Positions 11,047-22,615 of a DNA stretch of 64,000 nt are shown one piece after another. Origin of the DNA: Erythroxylum novogranatense (lineage: Eukaryota > Streptophyta > Magnoliopsida > Malpighiales > Erythroxylaceae); assembly GCA_029891385.1 (NCBI GenBank), contig CM057228.1:49823783-49887782 (forward strand), read 5' to 3'. A program made the translations under genes and the position numbers. The number at the start of each line of letters is the position of its first letter. Position 1 is the first letter of the stretch. The notes beneath the pieces were generated by a model. The model was given only the letters and a program-made list of their open reading frames with translations, ran no database searches and was not told where the DNA came from.

Positions 11047-12420
11047 TTGGCCTATGTGTTAGACACGAAGGCAGATAGAGGGAGGTTGGAAGACATTCCT
11101 GTAGTCAGGAAATTCCCAGATGTCTTTCCCGAGGAATTGCCAGGACTACCTCCGCCTAGGAAAATTGAATTTCCCATTAAGCTCCTTCCAGGTACTACGC
11201 CGATTTCAATTCCGCCTTACCGAATGGCTCCGACGGAATTGAAGGAACTTAAGGAACAATTGGGGGATATTTTAGAGAAGGGTTATATTAGGCCGAGCTC
11301 TTCTCCTTGGGGAGCTCCGGTTCTCTTGTGAAGAAGAAGGGTGGGTCGTTGCGGATGTGTGTGGATTATAGGAAGTTGAATCAGGCCATCATTAAGAACA
11401 GATATCCGCTCCCATGCATAGATGATTTATTTGACCAGTTGCAAGGGGCGAGAGTATTTTCCAAGATAGATTTGAGATCGGATTACCATCAGTTGAGGAT
11501 TAAGGAGACCGATGTGTCCAAGACTGCTTTTAGGAGTCGGTATGGCCACTTTGAGTTTTTGGTTATGCCTTTCAGTTTAACGAATGCTCCTGCAGTCTTT
11601 ATGGATTTCATGAATAGAGTCTTCAAGTCTTTCCTAGACTAATTTATTATTGTCTTTATTGATGATATATTGGTCTATTCTAAGAGTGATAAGGAGCATG
11701 AGGATCATTTGAGGGTTGCCTTGGAGACCTTGAGAAAGAATGAATTGTATGCCAAATTTGACAAGTGCGAATTTTGGTTAAGAGAAGTAGTATTTCTTGG
11801 GCATGTAATTTCAGAGCGTGGAGTACATGTGGATCCACAAAAGATAGAAGCTGTGGTTAAATGGGAAGCGCCTAAGAATGTGGCTGAGGTGAGAAGTTTT
11901 TTGGGACTAGCTTGATATTACAGGAGGTTTGTGGAGGGCTTTTCTATGATAGCTGCTCCACTTTCCAAATTGACGAGGAAGAATCAGAAATTTGAGTTGA
12001 TTGAGGAGTGCCAGAGCATTTTTGAAGAATTGAAAAATAGGCTTACTACTGCATCGATTTTGACGCTACCCTATGGTGATGATGGATACATTGTGTACAG
12101 TGATGCTTCTAGGAAGGGTTTAGGGTGTGTATTGATGCAAGGAGAGAAAGTGATTGCCTACGCTTCTAGGCAATTAAAGTCTTATGAGATGAACTACCCT
12201 ATCCATGACTTGGAATTGGCTGCTATAATTTTTGCACTGAATATTTGGAGACATTACTTGTATGGAGTTACCACTAGGGTATTTACAGACCATAAGAGTC
12301 TTAAGTACTTGTTGACTCAGAAAGAGCTTAATTTGTGGTAGAGGCGATGATTAGAATTGTTGAAGGATTATGATTTGATGATAGACTACCATCCGGGAAA
12401 AGCTAATGTGGTAGTAGATG
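11047..12420 (+). pseudogene. pol: Element B reverse transcriptase and RNase H, broken
   Basis: The RT entry region is typical ([17 protein letters not shown], then [14 protein letters not shown]). At about 11328 one base appears to be missing, which moves the frame by one; the text resumes with [18 protein letters not shown]. The palm motif reads FIDDILVYS (about 11658-11684), so both catalytic aspartates are present. A TAA lies just before it (11640-11642). A TGA follows at 11913. RNase H follows from about 12060, with [13 protein letters not shown] and TDHKSLKYL. It ends with two nearby stops, a TAG (12339-12341) and a TGA, that fit CAG and TGG codons. RT and RNase H convert element RNA to DNA inside the particle; this copy is inactive. 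Confidence 0.9.
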
Positions 12421-13430
12421 CTTTGAGTAGGAAGTCCACTATGGCACATGTGGAAGCGGTGTATCTTCCTTTACTGAAGGAATTAGCCAGGCTTGATGTG
12501 ACGTTGAGACAAGTTGAACCTGGTTATATCTTGGCAAATTTCAGAGTGAGATCAGTATTGAAGGAGAAGATTAAAGAATTTCAGGAACATGATGAGTACT
12601 TGAGCAAGCTTAGAGGAGAGGTAAAGAATGGTAAACCTTCTGAGGTAGAGGTAAAGGAAGATGGATTGATGGTTATGGGCAACAGATTGTGTGTTCCAGA
12701 CAGGTTAGAGCTGAAGGATGAGATCCTAGATGAGGCGCATAATGCTCCTTATGCAATGCATCCAGGGAGTTCTAGGATGTATAGGGACTTGAAAGAGCAT
12801 TTTTGGTGGAAGGGAATGAGGAAAGATGTGGCAGAGTATGCTAAAAGATTTTTAGTGTGTCAGCAAGTGAAAGCTGAACACCAAGCACCTTCAGGCAAGC
12901 TTAACCCTTTGCCAATTCCGAAATGGAAATGGGAGAAGATAACCATGGATTTTCTGATGGAATTGCCGAGGACTAGCAAGAAGCATGACGCTATAGGGGT
13001 GATTGTTGATAGGTTGACCAAGTCAGCACACTTCTTGCCAATTAGACAGACAGATTCTTTGAATGTTTTGGCTAAGAAGTATATGGATGAGGTAATCAGA
13101 CTTCATGGGATTCCAAGCTCGATAGTTTCTGATAGGGATCCTAGGTTTACCTCCAGATTTTGGGAAAGTTTGCAGGAGGCTCTAGGGACTAGATTGCATT
13201 TTAGTATAGCTTTCCATCTGCAGACTGATGGACAATCGGAGAGGACGATACGGACTTTAGAGGCAATGTTGAGAGCTTGTGCTTTGGATTTCAATGGTTC
13301 GTGGGATGATCACCTACCTTTGATTGAATTTGCTTACAATAACTCCTATCACTCGTGAATTCAGATGGCACCTTACGAGGCTTTGTATGGTAGGAGATGC
13401 AAAACTCTTATTTGTTGGGATGAGGAAGGT

Positions 13431-13636
13431 GAAAGGAAGCTTGTAGGACCTGAGTTGGTACAGGCTACGGTCAATAAAATCAAAGTGGTGAAGCAGAGGC
13501 TTAAAGTAGCTCAAGATAGGATGAAGAGTTAAAAGTGAAAGGAAGCTTGTAGGACCTGAGTTGGTACAGGCTACGGTCGATAAAATCAAAGTGGTGAAGC
13601 AGAGGCTTAAAGTAGCTCAAGATAGGATGAAGAGTT
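13431..13636 (+). repeat. 106 bp tandem duplication inside integrase of B
   Basis: The 100 bp at 13431-13530 recur at 13537-13636 with one visible difference (CAATAA versus CGATAA) and six bases (AAAAGT) between them. The period of 106 is not a multiple of three, so the duplication breaks the frame. The near identity of the copies means it arose recently relative to the other damage. Confidence 0.95.
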
Positions 13637-14123
13637 ACACGGATGCCCATAGGAAAGAGATGGAATTTGAAGTGGGAGAAAAGGTGTTTCTTAGAGCTTC
13701 TCCATGGAAAGGTGTTTTGAGGTTTGGCAAGCAGGGTAAGCTTAGCCCGAGGTACGTAGGCCCATATGAGATCATTGAGAAGAATGGGCCTTTGACTTAT
13801 AAGTTAGATTTGCCACTGGAGTTATCTAAGATTCATAATGTGTTCCATGTATCGATGCTGAGGAAGTACAGATCGGATCCTTCGCATATAGTTCAACCTT
13901 CAGAGGTTCAGTTGAGAGAGGATTTGACTTATGAGGAGCAACCTGTGGAGATCTTAGATTCAAAGGAAAAGGTGTTAAGGAATAAAGTTGTAAAGATGGT
14001 AAAGGTCTTGTGGAGGAACCATTCGACGGAAGAGGCAACTTGGGAGCCTTTAGAGGCCATGAAGGAGAAGTACCCATACCTCTTCATGGACTTAGGTAAG
14101 GATTTCGAGGACGAAATTCTTTT

Positions 14124-14136
14124 AGGAGGGGAGAAT
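14124..14136 (+). other. Polypurine tract of element B
   Basis: AGGAGGGGAGAAT lies directly before the 3' LTR start TGTTGGGCC, about 15 bases after GAGGACGAAATTCTT. The arrangement is the same as in element A. Confidence 0.85.
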
Positions 14137-17100
14137 TGTTGGGCCTTGAAAATTTTTATTTTTATTTATTTATTTATTTATTGATTTACTTGACTTATTA
14201 TTTATTTTTGCTTTAATTGTTTTAATTATGTGTGTATATATATTTTTTTGTTGAGTCTTGGAATTAGCAAGTATGATTGGGATTAGAATTTTGAAGTTAA
14301 AGTGAAGGGTTAGAATTAATTGGATTAATTGGAAGTAGGCTTGGATGTGTAGAGCCATATGAGACAAAAATAAGGGCTTGTTAGGAAGAGTGGGCTTTAG
14401 AGATTAAGGGAATAAGAAGAAGGAGGAGAGCCTAAAGGAAAAGCCTAGTAAGCTATAAGGAGATTGAAACTATGTAGTATTGGAGGATGGTTTTAAAATG
14501 AGAAATAAATGAGTTAAGTTGTGTAGGAGAATAGGCAAGTGTCGTAAGAACAAAAAGAAGAGAAGAAAATCGTGAGCAAGGAAGCAAGGAGGGTTTCGGC
14601 CAAGAAGAAAAAGGGAGAGCCGTAGGAAGCTTGAAGGAAGGAAGAAAGAAGGAGAAAATAAGGGAAATCTACTTGTGAGAGGAAAGTTCCATCTTTGCTT
14701 GAGTTAGGTTCAAGAATGGAAGTTAGGTTTTGTGTAGAGATTGAGGAAAGATTGAAGAGAAGGTGAGATCTATGGATTTTGGGGACTTCTAAGCTAAGGT
14801 TATGGTTATTCTAGCATAAATTTCCTATGGGTAGGTTAGGTTTAAAGTTTGTTTTCATCTTTTCTTGATCTATGAATATTATAGCTTTCCTTTAAAATGT
14901 ATTTATTGAATGGAGTATGGTTTGATTGAAGGAAATCAAGAGAACCCCACTCAAGACAAGGAGGAAGGGCAATCTTGAATTTAGATTCCGACAATAGATG
15001 GGTAACATTTTTATAGTTGTTGTGTAATGGGCAAATGCCCTATGTGTGCAATCTTTGTTAATTTGTGTGTATATTGAAAGTGTATTTCCTTTTATTTGAA
15101 AGAAAAGTATGAAATCTCGATGATTCGATAGAATGGAAGAAGCTTAAAATGCTATTCTTGTGTTTGAATATGTGAGCATAAATTGGTTGTGATTGGACAA
15201 GAGAGAACCTATTTCGTTAAGTCACATGCACGTTGACCCCCTAGCCTTCTCTTGGCTGCCCGTTTGAGGCCCACGAGATTCGAAAATGGACTCGTCGTGT
15301 TTACGGTAAACTTCGGTTTTTGTCGTGTTTATGGAACTCTCGAGCCAATTGTGTGCATTTCATCATTTTGATGTTATGAGGCATAATATGTGTTTTAATT
15401 GATAGAAGATTCCATGTTATGCTTTATGTGATGATTTTGGCTAATTTATGATTTATGTGATGAAGTTGAGTTATTTGTGCTTTATATGATAGACTGCAAA
15501 TGTTTCGGATTCTTTATGTGTTGTATGGCTCATTACTCGATGGCTATAAAGGTGTTAGCCACTGAGCCGTGTTTGTTCACCCCATTCTCCCTCCTCAGGT
15601 GCAAACTCTAGTTGATTGCGGAACCTTGCAAGGCATTGGGCATAACTCCAAGAATTCTAGAAACTTTTGTATTAAGTTAGTAACTAGCATTTTGGAATAG
15701 CTTTATAAGCATATCAATCATTGAGCATCTCATATTTTGTATTTTGTACTTGATTTTGATGGATATGTTGATATGTAATTAAAGCCATGCTTGAACTCTT
15801 TTACGATTTGAAAAGAGAATGAGAGCTCTAGTACTCTCTTCATCATATGTTTATGTTGATTTGGGAGCTGTGTGTGACCTTGAAAAAGGTATGTGTGTGG
15901 GCCTTTTTAATCGTTGAATTGCTGTTGAGTTTTGCTTGGGAGAGCTCACTGGAAAGTTTGCTAAGGTTTATGAGTTGTTGAAGTTTGCAAATTTTGGATT
16001 GATGAGGTCAATTTGAGTATATTGTGTTGTGCTGCAATTTCTGGGTTGTTATAGGATGCATGGGAACAATTAGACTTCTTGAGGGTGTTAGGCGAGCTGT
16101 AGAGCTTTTCCATGATGTGTTATGAACCAATTTTGGATGTGTTGATTGATAGATATGAGTCGTTACATTTAAATGTAGGTGTTGTCTAAAATGGCAGATT
16201 CTTAGCAGAAGTTTTGAGGCCATTTTTGACCCTTTTAGAGTTTGAAGTTGGCTTAGTGGTCTTCATGAAAGTTGTAGGGCGTTCTTTTAGCTTTCCATAG
16301 ACACTAAGTTTGCTAAATTTGGAGTTCTGGATCAAAATTTTTGGTGTTTGCAAGTTCTGGTACTGTTTAGGAGGAGCTAGTCGATCGGTCTTGAAGCAAA
16401 CTTTTGATTTCCTTAGTGGCCGAGCTTGTCTTTGGGTCCTTCATGAAAATGGTATAGCTATCTCTTAGCTTTCCAACAAAACAAACCGCGTCTAATTTGG
16501 AGCTCGTAGTCAAAAGTTATAAGGGTTTGAAGTCTGATAGGTCGGATCATTGGACAGGTTGCTCGCCCCGCGAGCGCCTAGCGCTCAGCACGCTGCCGAG
16601 CTCGCACGTTTGGGGTCGGTGTTTGGCCGACCGACTCCTCTCCCTTCTTTTTGCCATAACTTTTTGCATAGACCTCCGATTGAGCTGATTTTTGAAGCGA
16701 TGGATTTCTACGAAAATTTTCTATCTTTTTATACCTGATTGGTCAGTATTGTTTTTAAATTGTAAAAAGTGGTTTGAAACAAAGTGTGATGGTCGGTAGT
16801 TAAAGTCTGAATATACTTCACTTATTTTGAAATATCTTGAGCTATAGAGCTCCGATTGAGGCGATTTTTTTAAAATTAAACTAGAGATATAAACCTACAA
16901 GTTTTATGAAGGAATCGATAGGTAATTTAGCCTCTAAAGTTTTCAAATTTTGACATGAAGTCGGTAGAGGGTCAGTTTTCACTGTTTCTTTAAGATAGTA
17001 TTTTGACCATAACTTTTTCATTTCTAATCCGAATTGAGCGATTTCAGAGGCGTTAGAATCGTTAGAATATGAGGAAGAAATTTCCTTAAGAGGCCGATCT

Positions 17101-17207
17101 GAAATTAATATTGCAAGTCCCCCAAATTGTGGTCTGTATGTCGTCGGTTTTGGGTCTACTATGCTTGCGTGTGTCCGAATGTTGGGCCTCGAAGACGGGG
17201 TCCAACA
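14137..17207 (+). mobile_element. 3' LTR of element B (3.07 kb)
   Basis: The full LTR runs from TGTTGGGCCTTG to CGGGGTCCAACA. Positions 14572-17207 match 6445-9104. The first 435 bp have no partner in the window because element A separates them. The degenerate ~178 bp repeats and the GC-rich island are present as in the 5' copy. The 5 bp after the end, GTATT (17208-17212), should be the right-hand target duplication; its partner is upstream of the window. Confidence 0.92.
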
Positions 17208-17250
17208 GTATTTCCATCACGTTATGATGTTGTAGGAAAAGTACATGGCT

Positions 17251-17404
17251 AAGTACATGGTCATGTACTTACTTTTCTTCTTTATTATTCTTGAATTTCA
17301 ATCAACATAGTCATGTTTCATATGAAGACAGGTTTTTTGAAGTGCTATTGAGTTACAAGGCCATGAACATGTCCATTTGTAAAAAGTACATGCCTATGTA
17401 CTTT
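17251..17404. repeat. Inverted-repeat boxes AAGTACATG...CATGTACTT
   Basis: At 17251-17270, AAGTACATG and CATGTACTT flank a 2 base spacer. At 17383-17404, AAAGTACAT and ATGTACTTT flank a 4 base spacer. A partial third unit (AAGTACACAGCTAAGTGCA...TTTGTACTT) follows near 17470-17502. Confidence 0.8.
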
Positions 17405-19540
17405 CCTGTGTTAACATTTGGTTCATAGTTATGTATGTGTTTGCTCTGTATTTAAATATCGTGTTTTTTTAAGTACACAGCTAAGTGCATTACTTTGTAC
17501 TTATCTATATACCACCTGAAAACCTAACTTTTAAACTAAAAAAGGCAAATTGAAGGGTAAAGTAGAAGGAAGTTCGTAAGATATAATTAGACAATATAAA
17601 ATGGTAGAAATAATAAAGAACAAGCAAGGAATAAATATTTGGAGTGTATTTTCATCGATTTAAAGTGAATTTCTTGAAGATTAAAAGGGGTTTCATCATG
17701 TTTCTTTTGATTTTCTTTCTTCTTTAATTTTGATGCTAAGTATTTCATTCTAGTAACTAGATAAGATGAACCTTAGGGTAGATAGTATAATAATTTCATT
17801 TTAATATAATTTATATTTTAGTTTCATTAAGATTCAATTATGTGTTCTTTATTATTCTTGAATTAGCGTTGCCAATATGTTAATTCATATTTGATTTCAT
17901 TTAGTTAAGATTGAAAAATCCTTTGTATAAATAAATATAGCACAATTGAAAAAGTTACATGCAAACCTAGAGATAGTTTGACATAAATATTTTATATTAT
18001 GATCAAACCTAATAAAGGAATAAATAAATTGATTAATGTAATTTTAGGAGTTTTAATTAGGAAGATATTTCGATTAATCAACAGAAGATTAGTTGTTAAT
18101 AATCTTAAGAAAGATATGAATATAATTGATGAATTTTATGGTCTAATGAACTTTAGGATAAATTAATGTATAAAGTATTATTTTCATAAGAAGTCTAGGG
18201 TGATTCATAATTTGGGTACCATAGTCTTTATTTATTATTCCTCGATTAAATTTATTTTTGATTAGTTAATTATGCTTATTCATTTTAGTTTATTATTTTA
18301 GATTTGAATTTGGTCAATCACCATTGTAATAATTTCTTGGACTAGATAATAAAGGGACGATTAGTACTATTAATTCTAGCCCTCATAGAATGGACTTGTA
18401 TTTATTAGTACTAGCACAAATACACTACGCACTTGTGGTAAAATAATTCAACCATTTTTTGGGAACAATTATTGAGGAGTATAGTATTATGAAAAAGTTT
18501 TTTAAAAAATAGTCATTTTCTTTTCTTTTTATGTTTATTTATTTATCCTTAGAGCTCTCTTTCGTAATATTATGTTTTGCCCATTCTTAAGATTTAGGTG
18601 TTCATTGCTATAACTACCAAATATAATGGAAGGATGGAGATGACAATATTCTCTGGGGGATTATAGTATTCAACCGGTTATGACAACATTAAAAGCTTGG
18701 AAAGAGATGCAAGTTAGTATTGTATGTGGAAGCTCAAGTGCTATGAATGATGCCTTATGACATTCATGGTGGTGGCTACCCTAATTGTAAATGTAACGCA
18801 TAAGGATTTAAATATGGGAGCAACCAATTTTTAAGAGAAATGACCTTAAAATATCTTATATGGGAATACTTATATTCTAGAGTAGAGCAATTATCCCCAC
18901 TTTGTGTAAAGCAATAAAGTTTCACCCATATTTTTATAACTACAATAGAAATAGGTGGATTGTTTTCTTAAAGAGCTCATTATGAAATCCATTTCTATAA
19001 CTAAGGTGAACACCCATGAAACTAAAAGTTTTTTTCTCTTTTTTTTCATAATATAGGATTTCCAATTGGACAACTTATAGAGCTTCTTTCCAATGAGTAA
19101 TTAGATGCATTATCTAGATAGACTGAGGAAAATGTAAGGGAAAAATTGATAAGATAACTTCGAAGAGTGGATGGGAGCTAGAGGCTAATGAAAAGGAAGA
19201 AGTTGTAAGAAGAGATGGAAGAAGAGAAAGAGGAAGACGAATAAGAGGAGCCAAACAATGAGGCTATCAAAGACAATCATCTTAAGTACAGAATGGTCCT
19301 ACTTCCTAGAAAAAATGTGATAGTCAACCAAAGATCTAAAGAATTTGTTACTCCTTATTATACTAACAATTTGTTAATAAAAAGGAATTAACATATTTAG
19401 TCTTATTAATTTGATATCGTAGACTTAATCTTCTTAATTTGATACCATATAACCTTATTATATTGCATCATGTGGCCTATTTGTAGACTAATGAACCCTT
19501 ATTTGGATTGATAGGTAGAAGCAAGGTAAAGAAGAACTGG

Positions 19541-19702
19541 CTGGTTGACAATTTGTTTTTTCTTTAATTGAGTAGGTTGTATGGTTTTCATTATTAGTCT
19601 AGTTTGTTTTCATAGTTTTAGCTGGTTGACAATTTGTTTTTTCTTTAATTGAGTAGGTTGTATGGTTTTCATTATTAGTCTAGTTTGTTTTCATAGTTTT
19701 AG
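19541..19702 (+). repeat. Perfect 81 bp tandem duplication
   Basis: Copy 1 at 19541-19621 (CTGGTTGACAATTTG ... CATAGTTTTAG) is followed at once by an identical copy at 19622-19702. I see no difference between them, which is striking in a region otherwise so degraded. Confidence 0.95.
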
Positions 19703-19762
19703 TCTTATGGTTCTAATGTTAATTTTGAGTTAAGATTGATGGAGTTTTGCAAACTTTGAAGC

Positions 19763-19956
19763 CAACATCACCCTGATACATAAGGCTAGAGAAGATTTCA
19801 CTAGTACTAGATGGATGTTAATGAGATTGAATAAGGCTGAAAATCTTTTACTATCAAGGCAACATTACCCTGATACATAAGGCTAGAGAAGATTTCACTA
19901 GTTCTAGATGGATGTTAATGAGATTGAATAAGGCTTAAAATCTTTTACTATTAAGG
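19763..19956 (+). repeat. 97 bp tandem duplication
   Basis: CAACATCACCCTGATACATA begins at 19763 and CAACATTACCCTGATACATA at 19860. The ~97 bp that follow each start are alike apart from a few substitutions and a one-base difference (GGCTGAAAATC versus GGCTTAAAATC). Confidence 0.92.
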
Positions 19957-20070
19957 GAGTACTAGCTATCCTAACTTCCCTCCCTTTTTTTTCCATATTT
20001 TTCATTGCTTTTGCATGTTTTGCTCATTAAAGACAATGTACAACTTAAAGTATGGAGGAGGCATTTAGTA

Positions 20071-21149
20071 GTCAAGCTTGTTAATTTTGATATAATTATC
20101 TTAATAATGAATAATTTGGGAATTAGAAAAAAAAGATGTTCACTAAGATGACTCATTATAATTTTAATGATTATGATTTGATTTAGTTGAGAAAATAGTT
20201 ATGAGTTTTGATAATTAATTTGATTTCAATTTAGTTCATTAATTTTAAGAATGGATACTTGCTTTATATTGTGATACTTTGCATATAATATGTATAATGG
20301 TTAAGTTAAATGTAAAATCTTTTTAAGCATTTTCATGACCTCAAATATGAAAAAATAACAATACTAGTATATGTATAGATGAGCATAAATAATTTCACTT
20401 TACTGGCTTTCTACTAATAAAAAGGTCAAAGTTAAAGATTGGTGTTAATAGTCGTTGGGATAGTGATCTAATTGAGTAACCAAGGTTTTTCATGAAAAGG
20501 TGTTTACTCTCACATTGAAAGGTTATATGAATTTTCAAATAAGCTTCTAAATGTTCCTATGTTATTCAAATTTATTATTTTCCTTATAAGGGGTATGAAA
20601 ATGTTTAAAGGCTTTAGCTTTTTTTTTTTTCATATATATGCACTTTATGCATTTAGTGGAAAGGTGTAAATTGAGTGGAAATTTGAAGAATTGTGTAGTG
20701 AATTGGATTGATTTATAATTTGATGAAGTAAATACATGCTTAATAGTTAAATGAATAATAAAGAATCTGGATTGATATTTTTATGTGTTTGATGCTTACT
20801 AAGATTTGTTTCTTATTAAGTTAAGAATAATAAAATTATTTTGCATGAGGAAAAGAAAATGGTTGTGGCATATAATAATTTTGCCTTATTTTTGTCCTTC
20901 AAATCATCTATATTATCTTAATACATTCAAATTCAATATTTTTAAGAAAATTATTGGCCTATAATTCAAATTCAACATTTTGAAATACTAGCACAATATC
21001 ACCATTAATCAAGGAGCAATCAAGAAAATTTAGGATAAAAATATTTCATTTTGCATTTTTGGAATAGATGATCGGAATCAAAAACAAATTAAAAAACTTG
21101 GCATGATCTTAGGTACACTTATTGATCGAATTAAACGATAAGTTTTACA
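20071..21149. other. AT-rich stretch without recognisable feature
   Basis: I see no supported gene, LTR end or coding motif. The sequence is AT-rich with short homopolymers. It may be the worn 3' part of remnant J. Confidence 0.5.
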
Positions 21150-22615
21150 AATTCTTAAGCCTCAATATACTACAAGTGCACGGGTCTTGAATGTATTATA
21201 TGAGATGTCGATCCCTCGAAGAGTTAGTAACCTAATCTAATTCTAAGAAATCTAAGGCCAAAAAGGATTATTAAAAGAAAATAAAAAATAAATAGAAAAG
21301 TAAATTCGTGACTATGGATTGACTAAAGATTAAATTGTAAAGTTAACATACAAAAAATGAAAATTGCTCACCAGCAATTGACAATTGAACTTCAACCAAA
21401 AAAGACTAACAAATTATAGGAGAGGGGATTTATACTATCATTAATGCTAACTTAGTCGCTTTTATGTTAATGTGGTGTCAGTTTTATACTATCAAAGGGT
21501 AGGTTATTCTTTCTTAAGTTATAATCTTTAATCCCTAATTAATGAACCCTAATTAATTCATTTTACCGACCATGTAATCTCTTGATTAACAATCAACCCA
21601 TAACCTAATAAGATCTTAAGCATTCAATAATCAATTAGGTCATCACGCAAGATCTCTCTCTGTATAATTATTGATTTGATTATTTGCATGGTCTATTAGG
21701 ATGTTTAACTCTCATTAATCAATCCAATCATTTTGTATTCAGTTCATTCTCTTGATTTATTACTGAAGCATGCAATTGCAACAAATAATCTTAACACCTA
21801 GATGAATTAACATAAAAATAACTAGATTAACATTAACTCAAGAAGAAATCCCTAAAGAAAAGTTAGAACATCTTTAATTTAAGATTCAACATCATCAATC
21901 CTATCTTATACATTATAAAAAGAAATAAGAGATGGAAAGAAAAGAGTACAACTTCAAAGGATTAGAAGTGGAAGCATCTAAAGTAGATCCCCTTCTTCTC
22001 TCTCTTCTTTCTCTTTGAGCTTCTTCTTCCTTAGCTTCTTCCAGAAGTGGCAAGAATGAAGGCTCTTTACGGTTGTTTCTCTTTGCCTTTTAAATTATTT
22101 TCTATTTAGGGCAAAACTTAGGATTTACCTAAGCCTCAAAAGTCCAAAATAACCCCACAAAGTTGAGTTTTAGAAACTGGTCCTCATTTATTGTCGCACA
22201 GGCCACGATCTTGGTAGACCAATCCTTGATCGTGGCCTACTAAAATGCTCTCTATCACGATCATGGCAGAACAGGTCATGATCATGACTCCCCTAAAATG
22301 GTTCTGTCACGATCGTGGCCTTGGGGTATTCTTTCGGGCATCCTCTGAATCTCCTACATTCTTTAATATCTACTTTCAAACACTAACAAATACTTCAAGG
22401 CACCTTAAATATAAAAAATTAAAGCTCGATAACATGCTTTACCCCACATAACATTCAAAAACATAAATCAAATTACATAGTTATAATCATAAACATGCAC
22501 AATATATCTAATAACACCTAAAAACATGCTAAAATGCTTATTAAAACATCATTCATTCTACAACTATCATCACTCCATAGAAATTACAATTTGATCACAT
22601 TTATACCTCATATTT
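21150..22615 (-). mobile_element. Remnant K: Athila/Tat-like LTR, minus strand
   Basis: Its left end has CTACAAGTGCACGGG and GTCGATCCCTCGA. These are the reverse complement of the text at the 3' end of the + strand LTRs J and M (GGGATCGAC ... CACTTGTAG), so K lies on the minus strand. The order of sub-segments matches remnant L: AACCCTAATTAA, then a CT-rich block near 21990-22030, then a palindromic CACGATCGTG cluster (22199-22317). K has no intact TATA box; the position equivalent to L's reads CCTTTTAAATT. The borders are approximate. No primer site or polypurine tract could be found beside it, so it may be a solo LTR. Confidence 0.5.
22199..22317. repeat. CACGATCGTG-type palindrome cluster in K
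   Basis: Units are GGCCACGATCTTGG (about 22201), TTGATCGTGGCC (about 22227), TCACGATCATGG (about 22256), CATGATCATG (about 22277) and a perfect CACGATCGTG at 22308-22317. The variants differ mostly at the two CpG positions (CG to TG or CA), as methylated-cytosine decay would give. Confidence 0.8.

Larger units (their letters stand above)
12421..14184 (+). pseudogene. pol: Element B integrase with C-terminal chromodomain, broken
   Basis: The N-terminal HHCC zinc region is visible (MHPGSSRMYRDL to VCQQVKAEH), but the first cysteine of the final pair reads phenylalanine. The catalytic core has DRLTKSAHFLPI, SDRDPRFTSRFW and DGQSERTIRTLE, so the second acidic residue and the glutamate are present; the first lies in TMDFLMEL. 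A TGA at 13356 interrupts the core end. A tandem duplication of about 106 bp (13431-13636) then shifts the frame. From 13561 the frame is open to 14184 and includes a chromodomain-like tail (EILDSKEKVLRNKVVKMVKV to WEPLEAMKEKYPYLF). Chromodomains steer chromovirus insertion into heterochromatin. The frame runs through the polypurine tract into the LTR. Confidence 0.9.
6445..17207 (+). mobile_element. Element B: Ty3/gypsy chromovirus (Tekay-like), defective
   Basis: The parts run in order: partial 5' LTR (6445-9104), primer binding site (9110-9121), gag, protease, RT, RNase H, integrase with chromodomain, polypurine tract (14124-14136), and 3' LTR (14137-17207). The first ~435 bp of the 5' LTR (equivalent to 14137-14571) are missing, because element A sits there. 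The domain order (integrase after RNase H) identifies Ty3/gypsy. The C-terminal chromodomain and very long LTRs point to the Tekay/Del group of chromoviruses; that clade is an inference. The reading frame carries about eleven in-frame stops, one small deletion and one 106 bp duplication, so it cannot make the proteins itself. Confidence 0.9.
17208..20070 (+). mobile_element. Remnant J: Athila/Tat-like LTR and shrunken internal region
   Basis: The segment 17967-18050 (CCTAGAGATAG, TTTGACATAAAT, GATCAAACCTAATA) matches remnant M at about 24931-25010. Near 18385-18430 comes the text ATGGACTTGTATTTATTAGT ... CTACGCACTTGTGG, and near 18455 a degraded TTTTTTGGGAACAATTATTG. Both occupy the place of the LTR end and the Athila/Tat primer site, which normally reads like TGGCGCCGTTGCCGGGG. 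Past that, no coding frame survives; a glutamate/lysine-rich AG stretch (19190-19260) is all that remains. At about 20031-20058, ACAATGTACAACTTAAAGTATGGAGG resembles the ACAATG...AAGTGTGGGGG text found near the 3' end of Athila internal regions. Exact LTR borders cannot be set. Confidence 0.5.
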
